Part shown: piece by piece, positions 8,502 to 16,544 of the stretch | How positions within the stretch are numbered: position 1 is the first letter of the stretch | How the letters are laid out: each line of letters begins with the position of its first letter | From: Nocardia amamiensis NBRC 102102 | Lineage (GTDB): Bacteria; Actinomycetota; Actinomycetes; Mycobacteriales; Mycobacteriaceae | Reading direction: 5' to 3' | Assembly: GCF_001612745.1 (NCBI RefSeq) | Contig: NZ_BDBA01000072.1 | Span: forward strand, 1-47,056 | DNA: 47,056 nt | The notes under the pieces: model-generated | The model's input: the letters and a program-made list of their open reading frames with translations, nothing else | Told to the model about the DNA's origin: nothing | Database searches by the model: none | Program-made: the position numbers and the translations under genes

Positions 8502-9296
8502 ATGCTGTCGGACGATGGTCGCAAACATCTGGATACCAGCCGGAACCTGATCACGAACTTTGATGCGTTGCTAATAGAGGACGATGAACTACGCATAAAG
8601 GTCAAGGATCGCGACGCCTACATCAAGGCGGGGGTGGTGCTGGCTTTCGCCGTGCACACCCACCGGCTCGGTGAGATAGTCCTCGATCTCGTCGAACGGG
8701 ACACCTCGATGGTGCTGGTTCTGCCCAGCGTGCGAGCCTGCTACGAGACCGCCCTCACGGCACATTGGATCGCTCAGTCGGCCGACGCTGCCGTCGCTTT
8801 GTTCAACGAGGAAATACGTCAGCGCCGCAACCTCGCGAAGACGCTGCGATCAGCGAGTTCGTCCGCGATGGTTGGATTCGCTGATCGCGTCGCTCACGCT
8901 GACCTGCCTGACGCATTGACCTCCTCGTCGGCTCAAGCAAAGAGTGTCGAGCGGATGCTCAAGGACTTCGACGGTGTCGGCACGGATGCCTACGCCTACT
9001 ACCGTCTGTTGAGCGGCTACTCCCACGCCGGCGGATCGCTGGCCGATCAGTATCTTGAGGAGCATCCGACATCTCCGTTCACATTGCGCCTGGAGCCCAG
9101 TGATCCGATCACTCCGGACATCGGTGTCTATCTGATCGGATGCTGCCTGGTCTGGGCAGGTTCTGCCGCTCGCTACATCCAGCACGACCCGAAACGACGC
9201 CGGCAAGAACTGCGCAATGCTGCAACGAAACTCGGGATCAGTCCTGACCTTCACCTGGGACCGGAGGCTCTACATCGGCAGCCACGAAAAAGGTGA
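8502..9296 (+). CDS. DUF5677-like protein, 264 aa
   Basis: The protein is mostly helical. It carries VRACYETALTAHWIAQ in its first half and YAYYRLLSGYSHAGG in the second, which resembles the conserved Y..LS...H end of DUF5677-type proteins. These belong to a loose HEPN-like group. A hydrophobic segment near residue 205 (GVYLIGCCLVWAGSAARYI) is present. Function is unknown; such genes turn up in variable regions. The gene is a single unit that faces the leftward recombinase at 9374. Confidence 0.6.
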   Translation: MLSDDGRKHLDTSRNLITNFDALLIEDDELRIKVKDRDAYIKAGVVLAFAVHTHRLGEIVLDLVERDTSMVLVLPSVRACYETALTAHWIAQSADAAVALFNEEIRQRRNLAKTLRSASSSAMVGFADRVAHADLPDALTSSSAQAKSVERMLKDFDGVGTDAYAYYRLLSGYSHAGGSLADQYLEEHPTSPFTLRLEPSDPITPDIGVYLIGCCLVWAGSAARYIQHDPKRRRQELRNAATKLGISPDLHLGPEALHRQPRKR

Positions 9297-9373
9297 CCTC
9301 ATTCGGCCAGCGCACCCGGCGGTAAACCGCAGGCCTGTGACTCGCAGCGTTACGTGGCGGTGTTTTCGCGCTG

Positions 9374-9952
9374 TTAGGTGGCGGCGGCCGAGAGATGTCG
9401 GTAGATCGTGGGTCGGGTGACACCGAACTCGGCGGCGATCTGCGCGACGGTGTAGCGGCGCTTACCGTGTTCGTCGAGTTCGTTGTACATCTGCTTTGCC
9501 AGGGAGACCTGCCGCGGCCCGAGTTTCGGTTTCTGCCCGCCGGTGCGTCCGCGGGCGCGTGCGGCGGCCAGCCCGTCGCGGGTGCGCTCCGACATCAGGG
9601 CGTGCTCGAATTCGGCGATGGCACCGAGGATCTGGAAGAACATGCGCCCGACCGCGGTCGAGGTGTCGATTCCCTGATCGAGCACGACCAGATCCACCTC
9701 ACGCTCGGCGAGATCTTTGGACAACTCGATCAGATGCTCGAGGGTGCGGCCGAGTCGATCCAGCTTGGTCACCACCAGTTGGTCTCCGGGTCGGTTCGCG
9801 ACCAGCAGCGCCTTGTCGAGTTCCGGTCGCGCGGCGAGCTTGCCGGAGGCCTTGTCGAGGAATGTCTGCTCGCAGCCGGCCGCGGTCAGCGCGTCGCGCT
9901 GCGCGTCGGGATTCTGGTCGGTGGTTGACACGCGCCCGTAGCCGATTCGCAT
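9374..9952 (-). CDS. Small serine recombinase (resolvase/invertase)
   Basis: This is a full-length 192-residue resolvase. The catalytic serine is Ser9 in GYGRVSTTDQ. VTKLDRLGRT and the GAIAEFEHALMSERTRDGL helix identify the Tn3-resolvase/DNA-invertase group. The C-terminal HTH is YTVAQIAAEFGVTRPTIYRHL. It would act on a short palindromic site near its own gene, and a candidate lies at 10051-10076. No transposase accompanies it, so it may serve as a plasmid multimer resolvase. Confidence 0.9.
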   Translation of the reverse strand: MRIGYGRVSTTDQNPDAQRDALTAAGCEQTFLDKASGKLAARPELDKALLVANRPGDQLVVTKLDRLGRTLEHLIELSKDLAEREVDLVVLDQGIDTSTAVGRMFFQILGAIAEFEHALMSERTRDGLAAARARGRTGGQKPKLGPRQVSLAKQMYNELDEHGKRRYTVAQIAAEFGVTRPTIYRHLSAAAT

Positions 9953-10050
9953 GCGGCGCAGCGTATCGGTAACCCCCGACAGCTTGACATTGCCGCGTAC
10001 ACGGGAAGCTTTACACCTTCGTCCTGCGGGAACTCATTGCGGCCGAAAGT

Positions 10051-10076
10051 GTCTCACCAACGTTCGTTCGCGAGAC
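10051..10076. promoter_or_regulatory. Imperfect palindrome, candidate resolvase site
   Basis: A 26-bp imperfect palindrome runs from GTCTC to GAGAC with internal CAACGTT/CGTTCG halves, about 100 bp upstream of the recombinase start. Small serine recombinases usually bind such dyads in a res site directly upstream of their gene. Only one clear dyad is visible here. Confidence 0.35.
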
Positions 10077-10092
10077 GGCGAGTGGTACACGG

Positions 10093-10287
10093 TTAGTCAA
10101 CGATTTCGTGAAGGCCTACTAACGTCGCGGCGAATGCTCCTGCGCCAGCCAACACCGCTGTCGCCGTCGGCTGGCCGCTCAGGTGGGTGAGTACACCAGT
10201 GCCGACGCTGACAAGCACCGAGGTGAGCAACAGGACTACGACGCGCAGGGTGAGCAGCGGAGGCTTCGGAGCGGGGTTCGATCCCAT
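10093..10287 (-). CDS. Small two-helix membrane protein, 64 aa
   Basis: The ATG at 10287 follows AGGAC at good spacing, so the start is placed here and not at 10344. After MGSNPAPKPP the product has a hydrophobic helix (LRVVVLLLTSVLVSVGTGVLTHL) and a second one (ATAVLAGAGAFAATLVGLHEIV). Proteins of this kind are frequent and unnamed in actinobacterial plasmids and prophages. Its start lies just inside the span of the neighbouring zinc-motif gene, on the same strand, so the two are coupled. Confidence 0.6.
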   Translation of the reverse strand: MGSNPAPKPPLLTLRVVVLLLTSVLVSVGTGVLTHLSGQPTATAVLAGAGAFAATLVGLHEIVD

Positions 10288-10303
10288 GATCGCGTCCTGA
10301 CTC

Positions 10304-10540
10304 TCACGCTGGCTGAGCGGATGGGAGCAGTGTCGAGGCCGCATTTCCTGCGTCCGCGGAAATCAGCCCCTTTCGACGACCCCTGGTCTCGGCTCTGCAC
10401 ACCTGGATGCATCCGCACTCTGTGCATGCACGGACCGTCAGCGCAACAAGCCGCTGGCCGGTGCAATCGGGCGCGATGTGCACGGTCGGATCGGCGTGGG
10501 GAGTCATCACACCACACCTCCGACACAGTCGATCGGTCAT
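10304..10540 (-). CDS. Small zinc-motif protein, 78 aa
   Basis: The product begins MTDRLCRRCGVMTPH and continues to ACTECGCIQVC, giving two Cys pairs (C-x2-C and C-x2-C-x-C with an extra Cys) separated by about 35 residues. This could form a zinc ribbon. GAGAGGA precedes the ATG at 10540 by 7 nt; a TTG at 10546 is the alternative start. It is upstream of the small membrane gene. Function is unknown. Confidence 0.55.
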   Translation of the reverse strand: MTDRLCRRCGVMTPHADPTVHIAPDCTGQRLVALTVRACTECGCIQVCRAETRGRRKGLISADAGNAASTLLPSAQPA

Positions 10541-10753
10541 GTCCAATTCCTCTCTGTTGGACGGGTATTGGCAGAACCAACGGCCCGCTATCTAGTGGGT
10601 GACCACCATGTTCGAGGTAGAGGAGACCTGGACGACAGCTTCAGCGACAACTAGCGACAGTTCTCGTCTTCGCCGAAGTCGCCGTCCAACCGTCGACAAA
10701 AAGCGACAATTATCGGCATTCGTCGTCCGATCTGCCCAAGGAACGCGGTTTGA

Positions 10754-11014
10754 ATGCCTGATCAGTCCGATCCAGTCGGCGATTTCGCCGCAGACTTACG
10801 GCAGTTGAGGCGGAGAACGGGCGAACGGAGCATGGAGGCGCTGGCCGAGGACATGGGTCGGGCCCGTTCGACTGTCGGAGATCTCCTCGCAGGACAGCGG
10901 TTTCCGTCATGGGAGCGTGTCAGAGAATTCCTGCGCGCCTGCTGCGGCGAAACCACCGCCAACAGAATCGAACCGTCGTGGCATCAGCGGTGGCGAGCCC
11001 CGCCGCCGCGCTAG
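10754..11014 (+). CDS. XRE-family HTH regulator (short)
   Basis: Residues 5 to 75 form a standard actinobacterial HTH: DFAADLRQLRRRTGERSMEALAEDMGRARSTVGDLLAGQRFPSWERVREFLRAC, split here only by quotation of the whole helix set. The sequence then reaches WHQRWRA, which in many regulators leads into a second domain. Here the frame stops after PPPR. The following coding frame starts inside this gene, so the two could once have been one protein. AGCGACA motifs occur several times in the 200 bp upstream and might be its operators. Confidence 0.7.
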   Translation: MPDQSDPVGDFAADLRQLRRRTGERSMEALAEDMGRARSTVGDLLAGQRFPSWERVREFLRACCGETTANRIEPSWHQRWRAPPPR

Positions 11015-11655
11015 ATGCCCAGCGGTACGGGCGGGCAAGGCGTGGCACGGTCGCCAGCGGATCCCTTGTCGAAAATCCTGTAGTGCAGGAGGGGTTCTCG
11101 ATCGATGCGACCACCACGAGCCTCGTGCGCACAACGTGGTACAGGGACAATCCCGAGTTCTACCGTGCCGGTGCTGACTTCGCTCGAAGAGCAACGTCCG
11201 AGATCCGCGTCACGTACATCCGGCAATATCCACCAACGGTTTTCACCGCACCGGCATCAGCGGAGTACTTCGCCACGATCCTCGGTTGGGCGCAACAGCA
11301 CGACGGCGGTCAACGCTCGGTGCGGCGCATCATCGGCATCCCACACAAGGCCGGCACTGCCGACAGCGCAATGCTGGGTTGGGTCCGACAGCACTACTCC
11401 GATACCGCCGAGATCCTCAATTACGAAGCCACTGTCATGCCATGGAATGAAGCCGGTGACGGGCTCAACATGGCCCTCATGGATGACGATGTCGCACTAC
11501 TCGCCTTCTCCGGTGGCGGCCGGCAGAAGCTGAACGGCTTCAGCGTCGAGGACCCCACTTTTGTCAGTTACTTCATCCGCCACTTCGATCAACTCTGGTC
11601 CGCGCTTGAGCCGCTCCCGGACTACCTGACGCGCGTTGACGGATACGGCAAGTAA
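10978..11655 (+). CDS. Hypothetical effector/sensor domain protein downstream of HTH gene
   Basis: The frame encodes a coherent protein containing SIDATTTSLVRTTWYRDNPEFYRAG, then EYFATILGWAQQHDGG, IIGIPHKAGTADSAMLGWV and ALLAFSGGGRQKLNGFSV. This reads as a single alpha/beta domain, with no enzyme motif recognised. The start is uncertain: ATG 10909 overlaps the HTH gene by 106 bp and GTG 10978 by 37 bp. The arrangement suggests a HTH plus ligand-domain regulator that is either split naturally or frameshifted near 11010. Confidence 0.55.
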   Translation: MASAVASPAAALDAQRYGRARRGTVASGSLVENPVVQEGFSIDATTTSLVRTTWYRDNPEFYRAGADFARRATSEIRVTYIRQYPPTVFTAPASAEYFATILGWAQQHDGGQRSVRRIIGIPHKAGTADSAMLGWVRQHYSDTAEILNYEATVMPWNEAGDGLNMALMDDDVALLAFSGGGRQKLNGFSVEDPTFVSYFIRHFDQLWSALEPLPDYLTRVDGYGK

Positions 11656-11700
11656 GCACGCTCGGGTCGGCGGCCGGGTGGGACAAGGGGCAACTATCGA

Positions 11701-11720
11701 TGTTCGGAGTTCTGTTCAGC
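11701..11720 (+). repeat. Left transposon end repeat
   Basis: TGTTCGGAGTTCTGTTCAGC matches in inverted orientation the right-end repeat at 16472-16491 at 17 of 20 positions. The CGA flanking it at 11698-11700 is also shared. A related motif in the opposite orientation, GCTGAACAGGACT, follows at 11744. These would be transposase binding sites. Confidence 0.55.
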
Positions 11721-11836
11721 GCTGACCTGGGAATATCGGTGCGGCTGAACAGGACTGGCGGTCATCGGCGTGTCTCGAACTCCTCGGCAGTACCGTTCAT
11801 TCAGCTCGTACTCGTCTTCAGCACGGGGGTAGCGGG

Positions 11837-13456
11837 ATGACAGGGAACGCATCGTTGCCCGAACGCGGTGTTCTGACCGCCGACGAAACGCGATGGCAGA
11901 CCGCGGTGGCGCGGGCGAAGGTCATCGGCCCACTGGCGGAATCGGATCGGGTGAGCGTCGCGGCCGCCGACCAGGCCGCTGACAAGCTCGGTGTGACCCA
12001 ACGGCAGGTATACGCGCTGGTCGCGCGCTGGCGTGCGGGCGAGGGGCTGGCGTCGGACTTGTTGCCGCGCCGCTCATCTGGCGGCCGCGGCCGGGCCCGG
12101 CTGCCCGACGAGGTCGAGGAGATCGTCCGCAAGGTTCTGCGGACGCGGTATCTGAGCAGGCAAAAGCGGTCCGTGGCCGTGATCCTGCGCGAGATCGGCC
12201 GCGAATGCCGGATGGCCGGACTCACCCCGCCGTCACGGTCGACGGTCATGCGCCGGATCCGCCGGTTGGACCCGGTCAAGGCCACCGCCGCCCGCCAAGG
12301 TGCCGACGCGGCCCGCGCGCGGCGCGCGGCCGGCGGTGCCACCCCACCGGTGGAAGGACTGCTCGAGCGGGTCCAGATCGACCACACCCCCGCTGATGTC
12401 ATCGTGGTCGACGACGTGCATCGGCTGCCGATCGGGCGCCCGTATGTGACCGCGGCGATCGACGAGGCCACACGATGCGTGCCGGGATTGGTGATCACCC
12501 TGGACGCGCCGTCGGCGACCTCGGTAGGACTGTGCTTGGCACACATGGCGATCGACAAACGCCCCTGGCTGGAACGCCTCAAGGTCGAGGCGGCGTGGCC
12601 GATGAGCGGGAAGCCGGTGCAGCTGTATGTGGACAACGCCACCGAGTTCAAGAGCGAGGCCCTACGCCGAGGCTGTGACCAGCACGGTATCGAGGTCGGC
12701 TATCGGCCGCTGGGGCAGCCGCATTTCGGTGGGGTGATCGAGCGGCTGATCGGCACCATGATGACGATGGTGCACGAGCTGCCCGGCACCACCTTCTCCA
12801 ACGTGCAGGAACGCGGCCGCTACGACAGCGACGCGAAAGCCGTTCTGACTTTGACCGAATTGCAGCGGTGGATGACGCTGGCGGTCGCCTGCTACCACGG
12901 CGAACCGCACGAGGGCCTGGGCGGGCGGACTCCGGCGGGGGTGTGGGCGGAGCGGGCCGCCGCGGCGGGCACGCCGGCGGCGGTGACCAACGAGACCGCG
13001 TTCCTGGTCGATTTCCTGCCGGTGATCCGCCGCAGCCTTACCCGCACCGGGTTCACCGTCGACCACGTGCAGTACTACGCGGATGTGTTGCGCCCGTTGA
13101 TCGCCCAGCGCGAGCACCTGGCCCGGTTCGTGCTGCGCCGCGATCCTCGCGACATCTCCCGCATCTGGGCGTTGCACCCCGAGACCGGTGAATACCTGGA
13201 GGTGCCGTATCGCACCTGGTCGAGACCGGCGATCAGCGTGTGGGAGCACAGCGCCGCGGTGGCGCGCCTGCGTGAGCAGGGTCGCGCCGAGATCGACGAG
13301 AACGCCCTGTTCTCGATGGTCGAGCAGATGCGCACGATCACCGACACCGCGACCGCCGCCAGCCGCAAGGCTCGACGTAACACCCAGCGCCACACCAAGG
13401 TTCGGGCGCGACGCCTCACCCCACCCGAACCGCCGCCGACCCCGCCGGCGCGGTGA
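11837..13456 (+). CDS. tniA: TniA-like DDE transposase
   Basis: The 539-residue protein has an N-terminal HTH (KLGVTQRQVYALVARW), an HTH-like linker and an rve integrase core. The catalytic triad is D182 (VQIDHTPAD), D266 (YVDNATEF) and E302 (GGVIERLIG). The spacing of 35 residues between the second D and the E is standard. A Mu-type C-terminal domain and a basic Pro-rich tail follow. The protein belongs to the Mu/Tn7 TnsB/Tn402 TniA group, which normally works with an AAA ATPase partner. Its stop overlaps the next start as GTGA. The C-terminus ends TPPAR, without the acidic or aromatic tail common in relatives, so the last residues may have been lost. Confidence 0.85.
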   Translation: MTGNASLPERGVLTADETRWQTAVARAKVIGPLAESDRVSVAAADQAADKLGVTQRQVYALVARWRAGEGLASDLLPRRSSGGRGRARLPDEVEEIVRKVLRTRYLSRQKRSVAVILREIGRECRMAGLTPPSRSTVMRRIRRLDPVKATAARQGADAARARRAAGGATPPVEGLLERVQIDHTPADVIVVDDVHRLPIGRPYVTAAIDEATRCVPGLVITLDAPSATSVGLCLAHMAIDKRPWLERLKVEAAWPMSGKPVQLYVDNATEFKSEALRRGCDQHGIEVGYRPLGQPHFGGVIERLIGTMMTMVHELPGTTFSNVQERGRYDSDAKAVLTLTELQRWMTLAVACYHGEPHEGLGGRTPAGVWAERAAAAGTPAAVTNETAFLVDFLPVIRRSLTRTGFTVDHVQYYADVLRPLIAQREHLARFVLRRDPRDISRIWALHPETGEYLEVPYRTWSRPAISVWEHSAAVARLREQGRAEIDENALFSMVEQMRTITDTATAASRKARRNTQRHTKVRARRLTPPEPPPTPPAR

Positions 13457-14184
13457 AATTGCCGGGACGGCGGGTGCACGCGGGCGTGTGGTTCCGGCTG
13501 CTGCGCACCCTGCTCGACGAGCTGAGCCTGTCGGCCGCCGCGGTGCGCAAAGACTCTGCCCGCACCCTGGCCCAGGTGTGGGAGATCGCCGAACTGCGCC
13601 CGCGCGCCGGGATCCGCATATGGCAGCCCTACGAACGGCTGGCATGGCCCCAACAAGAAGACCTGCTCATCGCGGCCGCCGTCGCGCTGGACCTGGCCGC
13701 CCACCGGCGCCTGCGTCCACAGGGAACCCTCGCCGGGCTGCTGGTCCCGCCGGGTGCCGAGCCGGTCTATCCCGGAGACCCGCCGGCGATCCCCAGAAGG
13801 CCGCAGGCCCGGGTGCGGTTTCCCGCAGCGCGGCATCTGCGCCGACCCGAGGAGTTCGCGGCGGTGGTCACCGAGCTCGAGCACGCCGTGCGCAACGATC
13901 CCGACACCGCCCGCCAGGTCCTGGCGTTCCTGACCGGCCGCGATCCCAGCCCGGCCAACCACGCCCGCACCCGGGAAATGCTGATCCGGACCGTGGGCAT
14001 GCCCCCGGGATTCGTGCGCACCCGCGCCGAAACCGAAGCCGTGCTGACCCTCTACGGCCACCATCGCGACGAGGTCGCCGCCGTGCTCACCGAATACGCC
14101 CAGGAGGCAGGGCTTCGCGACACAGCCGCCGAGCTGTACACCCCAGACGACGTGACGCAGCTGCGTGCTCGGCTGGATCTGTGA
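13453..14184 (+). CDS. Transposition partner, possibly the C-terminal part of TniQ
   Basis: This 243-residue gene begins with a GTG that overlaps the transposase stop by 4 bp. There is no P-loop, so it is not the TniB ATPase. There are no cysteines, so it lacks the zinc finger of a full TniQ. The segment HAGVWFRLLRTLLDELS followed by VWEIAEL.PRAG...WQPYERL resembles what I remember of the C-terminal half of actinobacterial TniQ proteins. I infer that a deletion removed tniB and the first part of tniQ and joined the remainder to tniA. It could instead be an unknown third protein. Confidence 0.5.
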   Translation: MKLPGRRVHAGVWFRLLRTLLDELSLSAAAVRKDSARTLAQVWEIAELRPRAGIRIWQPYERLAWPQQEDLLIAAAVALDLAAHRRLRPQGTLAGLLVPPGAEPVYPGDPPAIPRRPQARVRFPAARHLRRPEEFAAVVTELEHAVRNDPDTARQVLAFLTGRDPSPANHARTREMLIRTVGMPPGFVRTRAETEAVLTLYGHHRDEVAAVLTEYAQEAGLRDTAAELYTPDDVTQLRARLDL

Positions 14185-14225
14185 CCGCCCATCAGCGCGG
14201 CCCGGCGCGGTGGCGGGCAGCCGGG

Positions 14226-14630
14226 CTATCCAACGATGGCGCGGATGCGCTCGATTTTCTGTTCGGCGGTCAGCCCGGCCTCGTCATCGATGCGGATCGA
14301 GGCCAGGGTGGCGCGAACGAGCTCGGGGCGGCCGGGATCGAGGATGGTGTCGACCACCCGCGCCAAAGGACTGTTGTCCTTGCGATAGACCCAGACTTCC
14401 TGCCACTGGCGCGGTTCGGGGTTGGTTTCGGGAACGAGTACCTCGGTGGGGAAGTAGCCGAGCCGGTGCTCCTCGAGGGCATCGGCGATCTCACCGAGCA
14501 CCCACTTGCCGAGCTTGCCCCTGCCGATGCAGTCACGCAGCTCTTTGAGCGTCGCGACGGTGAGACCGCCTTCGGCGTCGCAGCGCGCTTCGATCGGCGT
14601 CATTCCGTTGTCGATGGCCGCTGTGGTCAT
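14226..14630 (-). CDS. Cargo gene, hypothetical protein, 134 aa
   Basis: This gene is convergent with the transposase operon and sits between it and the recombinase, a usual cargo position. It starts MTTAAIDNGMTPIEARCD. A helix pair (VATLKELRDCIGRGKLGKWVLGEIADAL) leads into YFPTEVLVPETNPEPRQWQEVWVYRK and VVDTILDPG. The small beta region with PRQWQEV.VYRK looks like a conserved domain that I have seen in actinobacterial accessory proteins, but I cannot name it. An earlier ATG at 14672 is possible. Function is unknown. Confidence 0.65.
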   Translation of the reverse strand: MTTAAIDNGMTPIEARCDAEGGLTVATLKELRDCIGRGKLGKWVLGEIADALEEHRLGYFPTEVLVPETNPEPRQWQEVWVYRKDNSPLARVVDTILDPGRPELVRATLASIRIDDEAGLTAEQKIERIRAIVG

Positions 14631-14774
14631 ACGTGCCCTCATCTCGATCTTGTGCCATCCGAGGGCACACACGTTGTTGAGACCAGACTAGCATTATCTA
14701 TTGCGGTCAGCGGTGAATATTTTATCTCGATGCTGCCCGAATAAGATGCGCAACCGCGATGCGAGCGCACGCAG

Positions 14775-14888
14775 TGTTTCACGGGTGATCACCTATGAAA
14801 CAGTCGACGGCGCGACGCGCATCCAGGACATTCGGTGTTTCATAGGATGTTGCAAATGTCCGTCGCTGCGAAACACACCTATGAAACA
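14775..14888 (+). promoter_or_regulatory. Three-part res site of the adjacent serine recombinase
   Basis: A 28-bp near-perfect dyad at 14775-14802 (TGTTTCACGGGTGA/TCACCTATGAAACA) is followed by TGTTTCATAGG at 14836-14846 and its inverse CCTATGAAACA at 14878-14888. The total of 114 bp, with the dyad farthest from the gene and two half-related sites closer, is the layout of a Tn3-type res site with crossover site I and accessory sites II and III. The recombinase gene begins 9 bp later. Confidence 0.75.
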
Positions 14889-14896
14889 CTTTCCGG

Positions 14897-15820
14897 GTGA
14901 GTGACGACGATTTCCTCCGCGTGGAGGCCCACGACTGCCCGATGTCGAGCTGCGCCGCCCCGGCCGGGTCGCCGTGCCGGACCGGCAAGGGCAAGGTCGC
15001 CATCCAGTACCACACCGCACGGTTCCGCCTCGTGCCCGCGCTCGCGAAAGCGCTCACCGTCGCCACCCCGGCGCTGCGCAAACCGGGATCGACGTGGGCC
15101 GAGCTGCCGCGCCCGGCCGCCGCGGTCACCGAATCGGGCGGGCACGTGCGCATCGGCTACGCCCGCGCCTCCACCGTGCGCCAATCCCTGGACACCCAAC
15201 TCGATTCCCTGCGCGCGGCCGGGATCGGGCGGATCTTCTCCGAGAAGATTTCCACCCGGGCCCTCACCCGCCCCGAGCTCGATCGCGCCGTCGCGCTGGC
15301 GCGCGAGATCCGCGCCTCCGGCGCCGCGGTAACCCTGGTCGTGCACGAACACAAACGCCTCGGGCGCGGCATCGAACTCGCCGCCCTGGCCGAACAGCTC
15401 AAGGCCGCCGGCATCGGCCTGGAATTCCTCACCGGGGAACTCCAGGGTTCCCACGACCCGTCCGGAGTGGTGTTCACCGTGCTGGCCGCCTTGTCGGGGA
15501 TGGAACGTGAGTATGTCCGCGACCGCACCCTCGAAGGCCACGAATCCGCCCGCCAGCGCGGTAAATCCATCGGCGGCGCCGCCGTGGCAGACGAGGCGAT
15601 GCTCACCATGGCGCTGCATCTGCGCGAGAACAACCACAGCCTGCGCGACATCGCCGCACGCCTGGTGATCACCAAAGGCAAGAAGAAGGGCCAGCACCCC
15701 TCACCGGCGACGGTGATGCGGCTGCTGCGTGAGCACGACCAAAGCGCGCCAGCCAACGCGGAGCCCGAGAGATCTCGTGCGGAGTCGGCGTCAGCGTCGC
15801 CGTCATCCACGGCGAAGTGA
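14897..15820 (+). CDS. Serine recombinase with N-terminal zinc finger
   Basis: The first 45 residues hold C14, C19 and C27 plus H39 (DCPMSSCAAPAGSPCR...YHTARF), an actinobacterial zinc motif fused to recombinases. The catalytic domain starts near residue 84, with Ser92 in GYARASTVRQSLDTQLD. ALSGMEREYVRDRTLEGHESAR is the long helix E region, and NHSLRDIAARLVI is the C-terminal HTH. The start is a GTG at 14897, directly after the res site, so the enzyme would repress its own promoter. In Tn402-like elements this place belongs to tniR, which resolves cointegrates. Confidence 0.85.
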   Translation: MSDDDFLRVEAHDCPMSSCAAPAGSPCRTGKGKVAIQYHTARFRLVPALAKALTVATPALRKPGSTWAELPRPAAAVTESGGHVRIGYARASTVRQSLDTQLDSLRAAGIGRIFSEKISTRALTRPELDRAVALAREIRASGAAVTLVVHEHKRLGRGIELAALAEQLKAAGIGLEFLTGELQGSHDPSGVVFTVLAALSGMEREYVRDRTLEGHESARQRGKSIGGAAVADEAMLTMALHLRENNHSLRDIAARLVITKGKKKGQHPSPATVMRLLREHDQSAPANAEPERSRAESASASPSSTAK

Positions 15821-15955
15821 CCCCCCTTCAAACTGCGCGCCACCGAGAAGATCGAGCGCCCCGCACCGGATCTCGCCGAATACGACGCGCTGCTTCCATC
15901 CAGCGCGCAGACGAAGACGCCACGGCGACCAGAGAGCGCGCTCATACTCGCTCGT

Positions 15956-16324
15956 ATGAGTGCGTTCGAGGATGCTCTGCGTCGGCTTAGCGATGTCGAA
16001 GAGTCGCGGAGCGAGCACGCCAGAGAGATCGCTCTCGCAGGGCGAGAGTTCGCCGCGTTGATGAAAAAGCACCATGTTTCGACGAACTTCCGTCACGCGC
16101 ACGCAGGACGGACCGAGCAGTACTGGTTCTGGAAAACCGGGCTGGGGCATAGCGCCCGCGGCATCACCTCAGGTGGCGAGGTAGCCGAGTTCTGGTTGCA
16201 TGAATACGGCGAATCAGGCCGACAGTGGCTCCTCAAGACGGAGCCTCCGTCCTGGTGGGACTTCGATGAGATGGCGAGAGTTGCTCAACTTTTCCTCGAC
16301 GGAGGTGACCCCAGCCGCCCATAA
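15956..16324 (+). CDS. Cargo gene, hypothetical protein, 122 aa
   Basis: A compact soluble protein with an N-terminal helix (MSAFEDALRRLSDVEESRSEHAREIALAGREFAALM, two helices) and an aromatic-rich second half (QYWFWKTGLGH, EFWLHEYGESGRQWLL, PPSWWDFDEM). No family is recognised. It is the last gene inside the transposon, 150 bp from the right end. Codon use supports real coding. The ATG at 15956 lacks an obvious ribosome site. Confidence 0.6.
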   Translation: MSAFEDALRRLSDVEESRSEHAREIALAGREFAALMKKHHVSTNFRHAHAGRTEQYWFWKTGLGHSARGITSGGEVAEFWLHEYGESGRQWLLKTEPPSWWDFDEMARVAQLFLDGGDPSRP

Positions 16325-16471
16325 AGCAGTGGAGCACAGCCTCGATCCGCACTGCCCTGAGCGCAGAGGCGTTGGTGTCGATGCCGCCCGATCTTTCCCC
16401 CGCCGCGCGCCGACGACCGCCTCGACCGCGCCCGCGGCGTTCTGTGGTGTAAACGCGCACGTTGACGTGCG

Positions 16472-16519
16472 GTTGAACAGGACTTCGAACATCGCTGAAG
16501 TCGACTTCGAACACTGACA
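16472..16519 (-). repeat. Right transposon end with two tandem 20-bp repeats
   Basis: GTTGAACAGGACTTCGAACA at 16472-16491 and GCTGAAGTCGACTTCGAACA at 16494-16513 agree at 16 of 20 positions. The outer boundary reads inward TGTCAGTGTTCGAAGTCGAC. Tn402-family ends have the same build: a 25-bp terminal repeat beginning TGTCA and then related internal repeats bound by the transposase. Confidence 0.65.
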
Positions 16520-16544
16520 GTCACAGCGCACTCGCAGGACCGGG

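Larger units (their letters stand above)
11701..16519 (+). mobile_element. Tn402/Tn5053-like transposon, apparently defective
   Basis: The segment runs from a TGTTCGGAG end-like repeat to a right end that reads inward TGTCAGTGTTCGAAGTCGAC. That right end is close to the TGTCA...GAAG.CGACT terminal repeat of the Tn402 family. The transposase gene starts 136 bp inside the left end, as in that family, and a resolvase with a res site lies internally. No AAA ATPase (tniB) is present, and the second gene looks like only the end of a tniQ. The left boundary lacks the TGTCA terminus and I found no 5-bp target duplication, so the element is probably truncated and immobile. Confidence 0.6.

Noticed and set aside
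10271..10285. GGGGTTCGATCCC, resembling the T-arm of a tRNA gene
   Set aside because: No acceptor stem, anticodon arm or D-arm can be folded around it, and it lies at the start of a coding region.
13188..14744. Rightward 518-codon frame across the transposase end and TniQ-like gene
   Set aside because: It is extremely Arg/Pro-rich and out of frame with the well-supported genes there.
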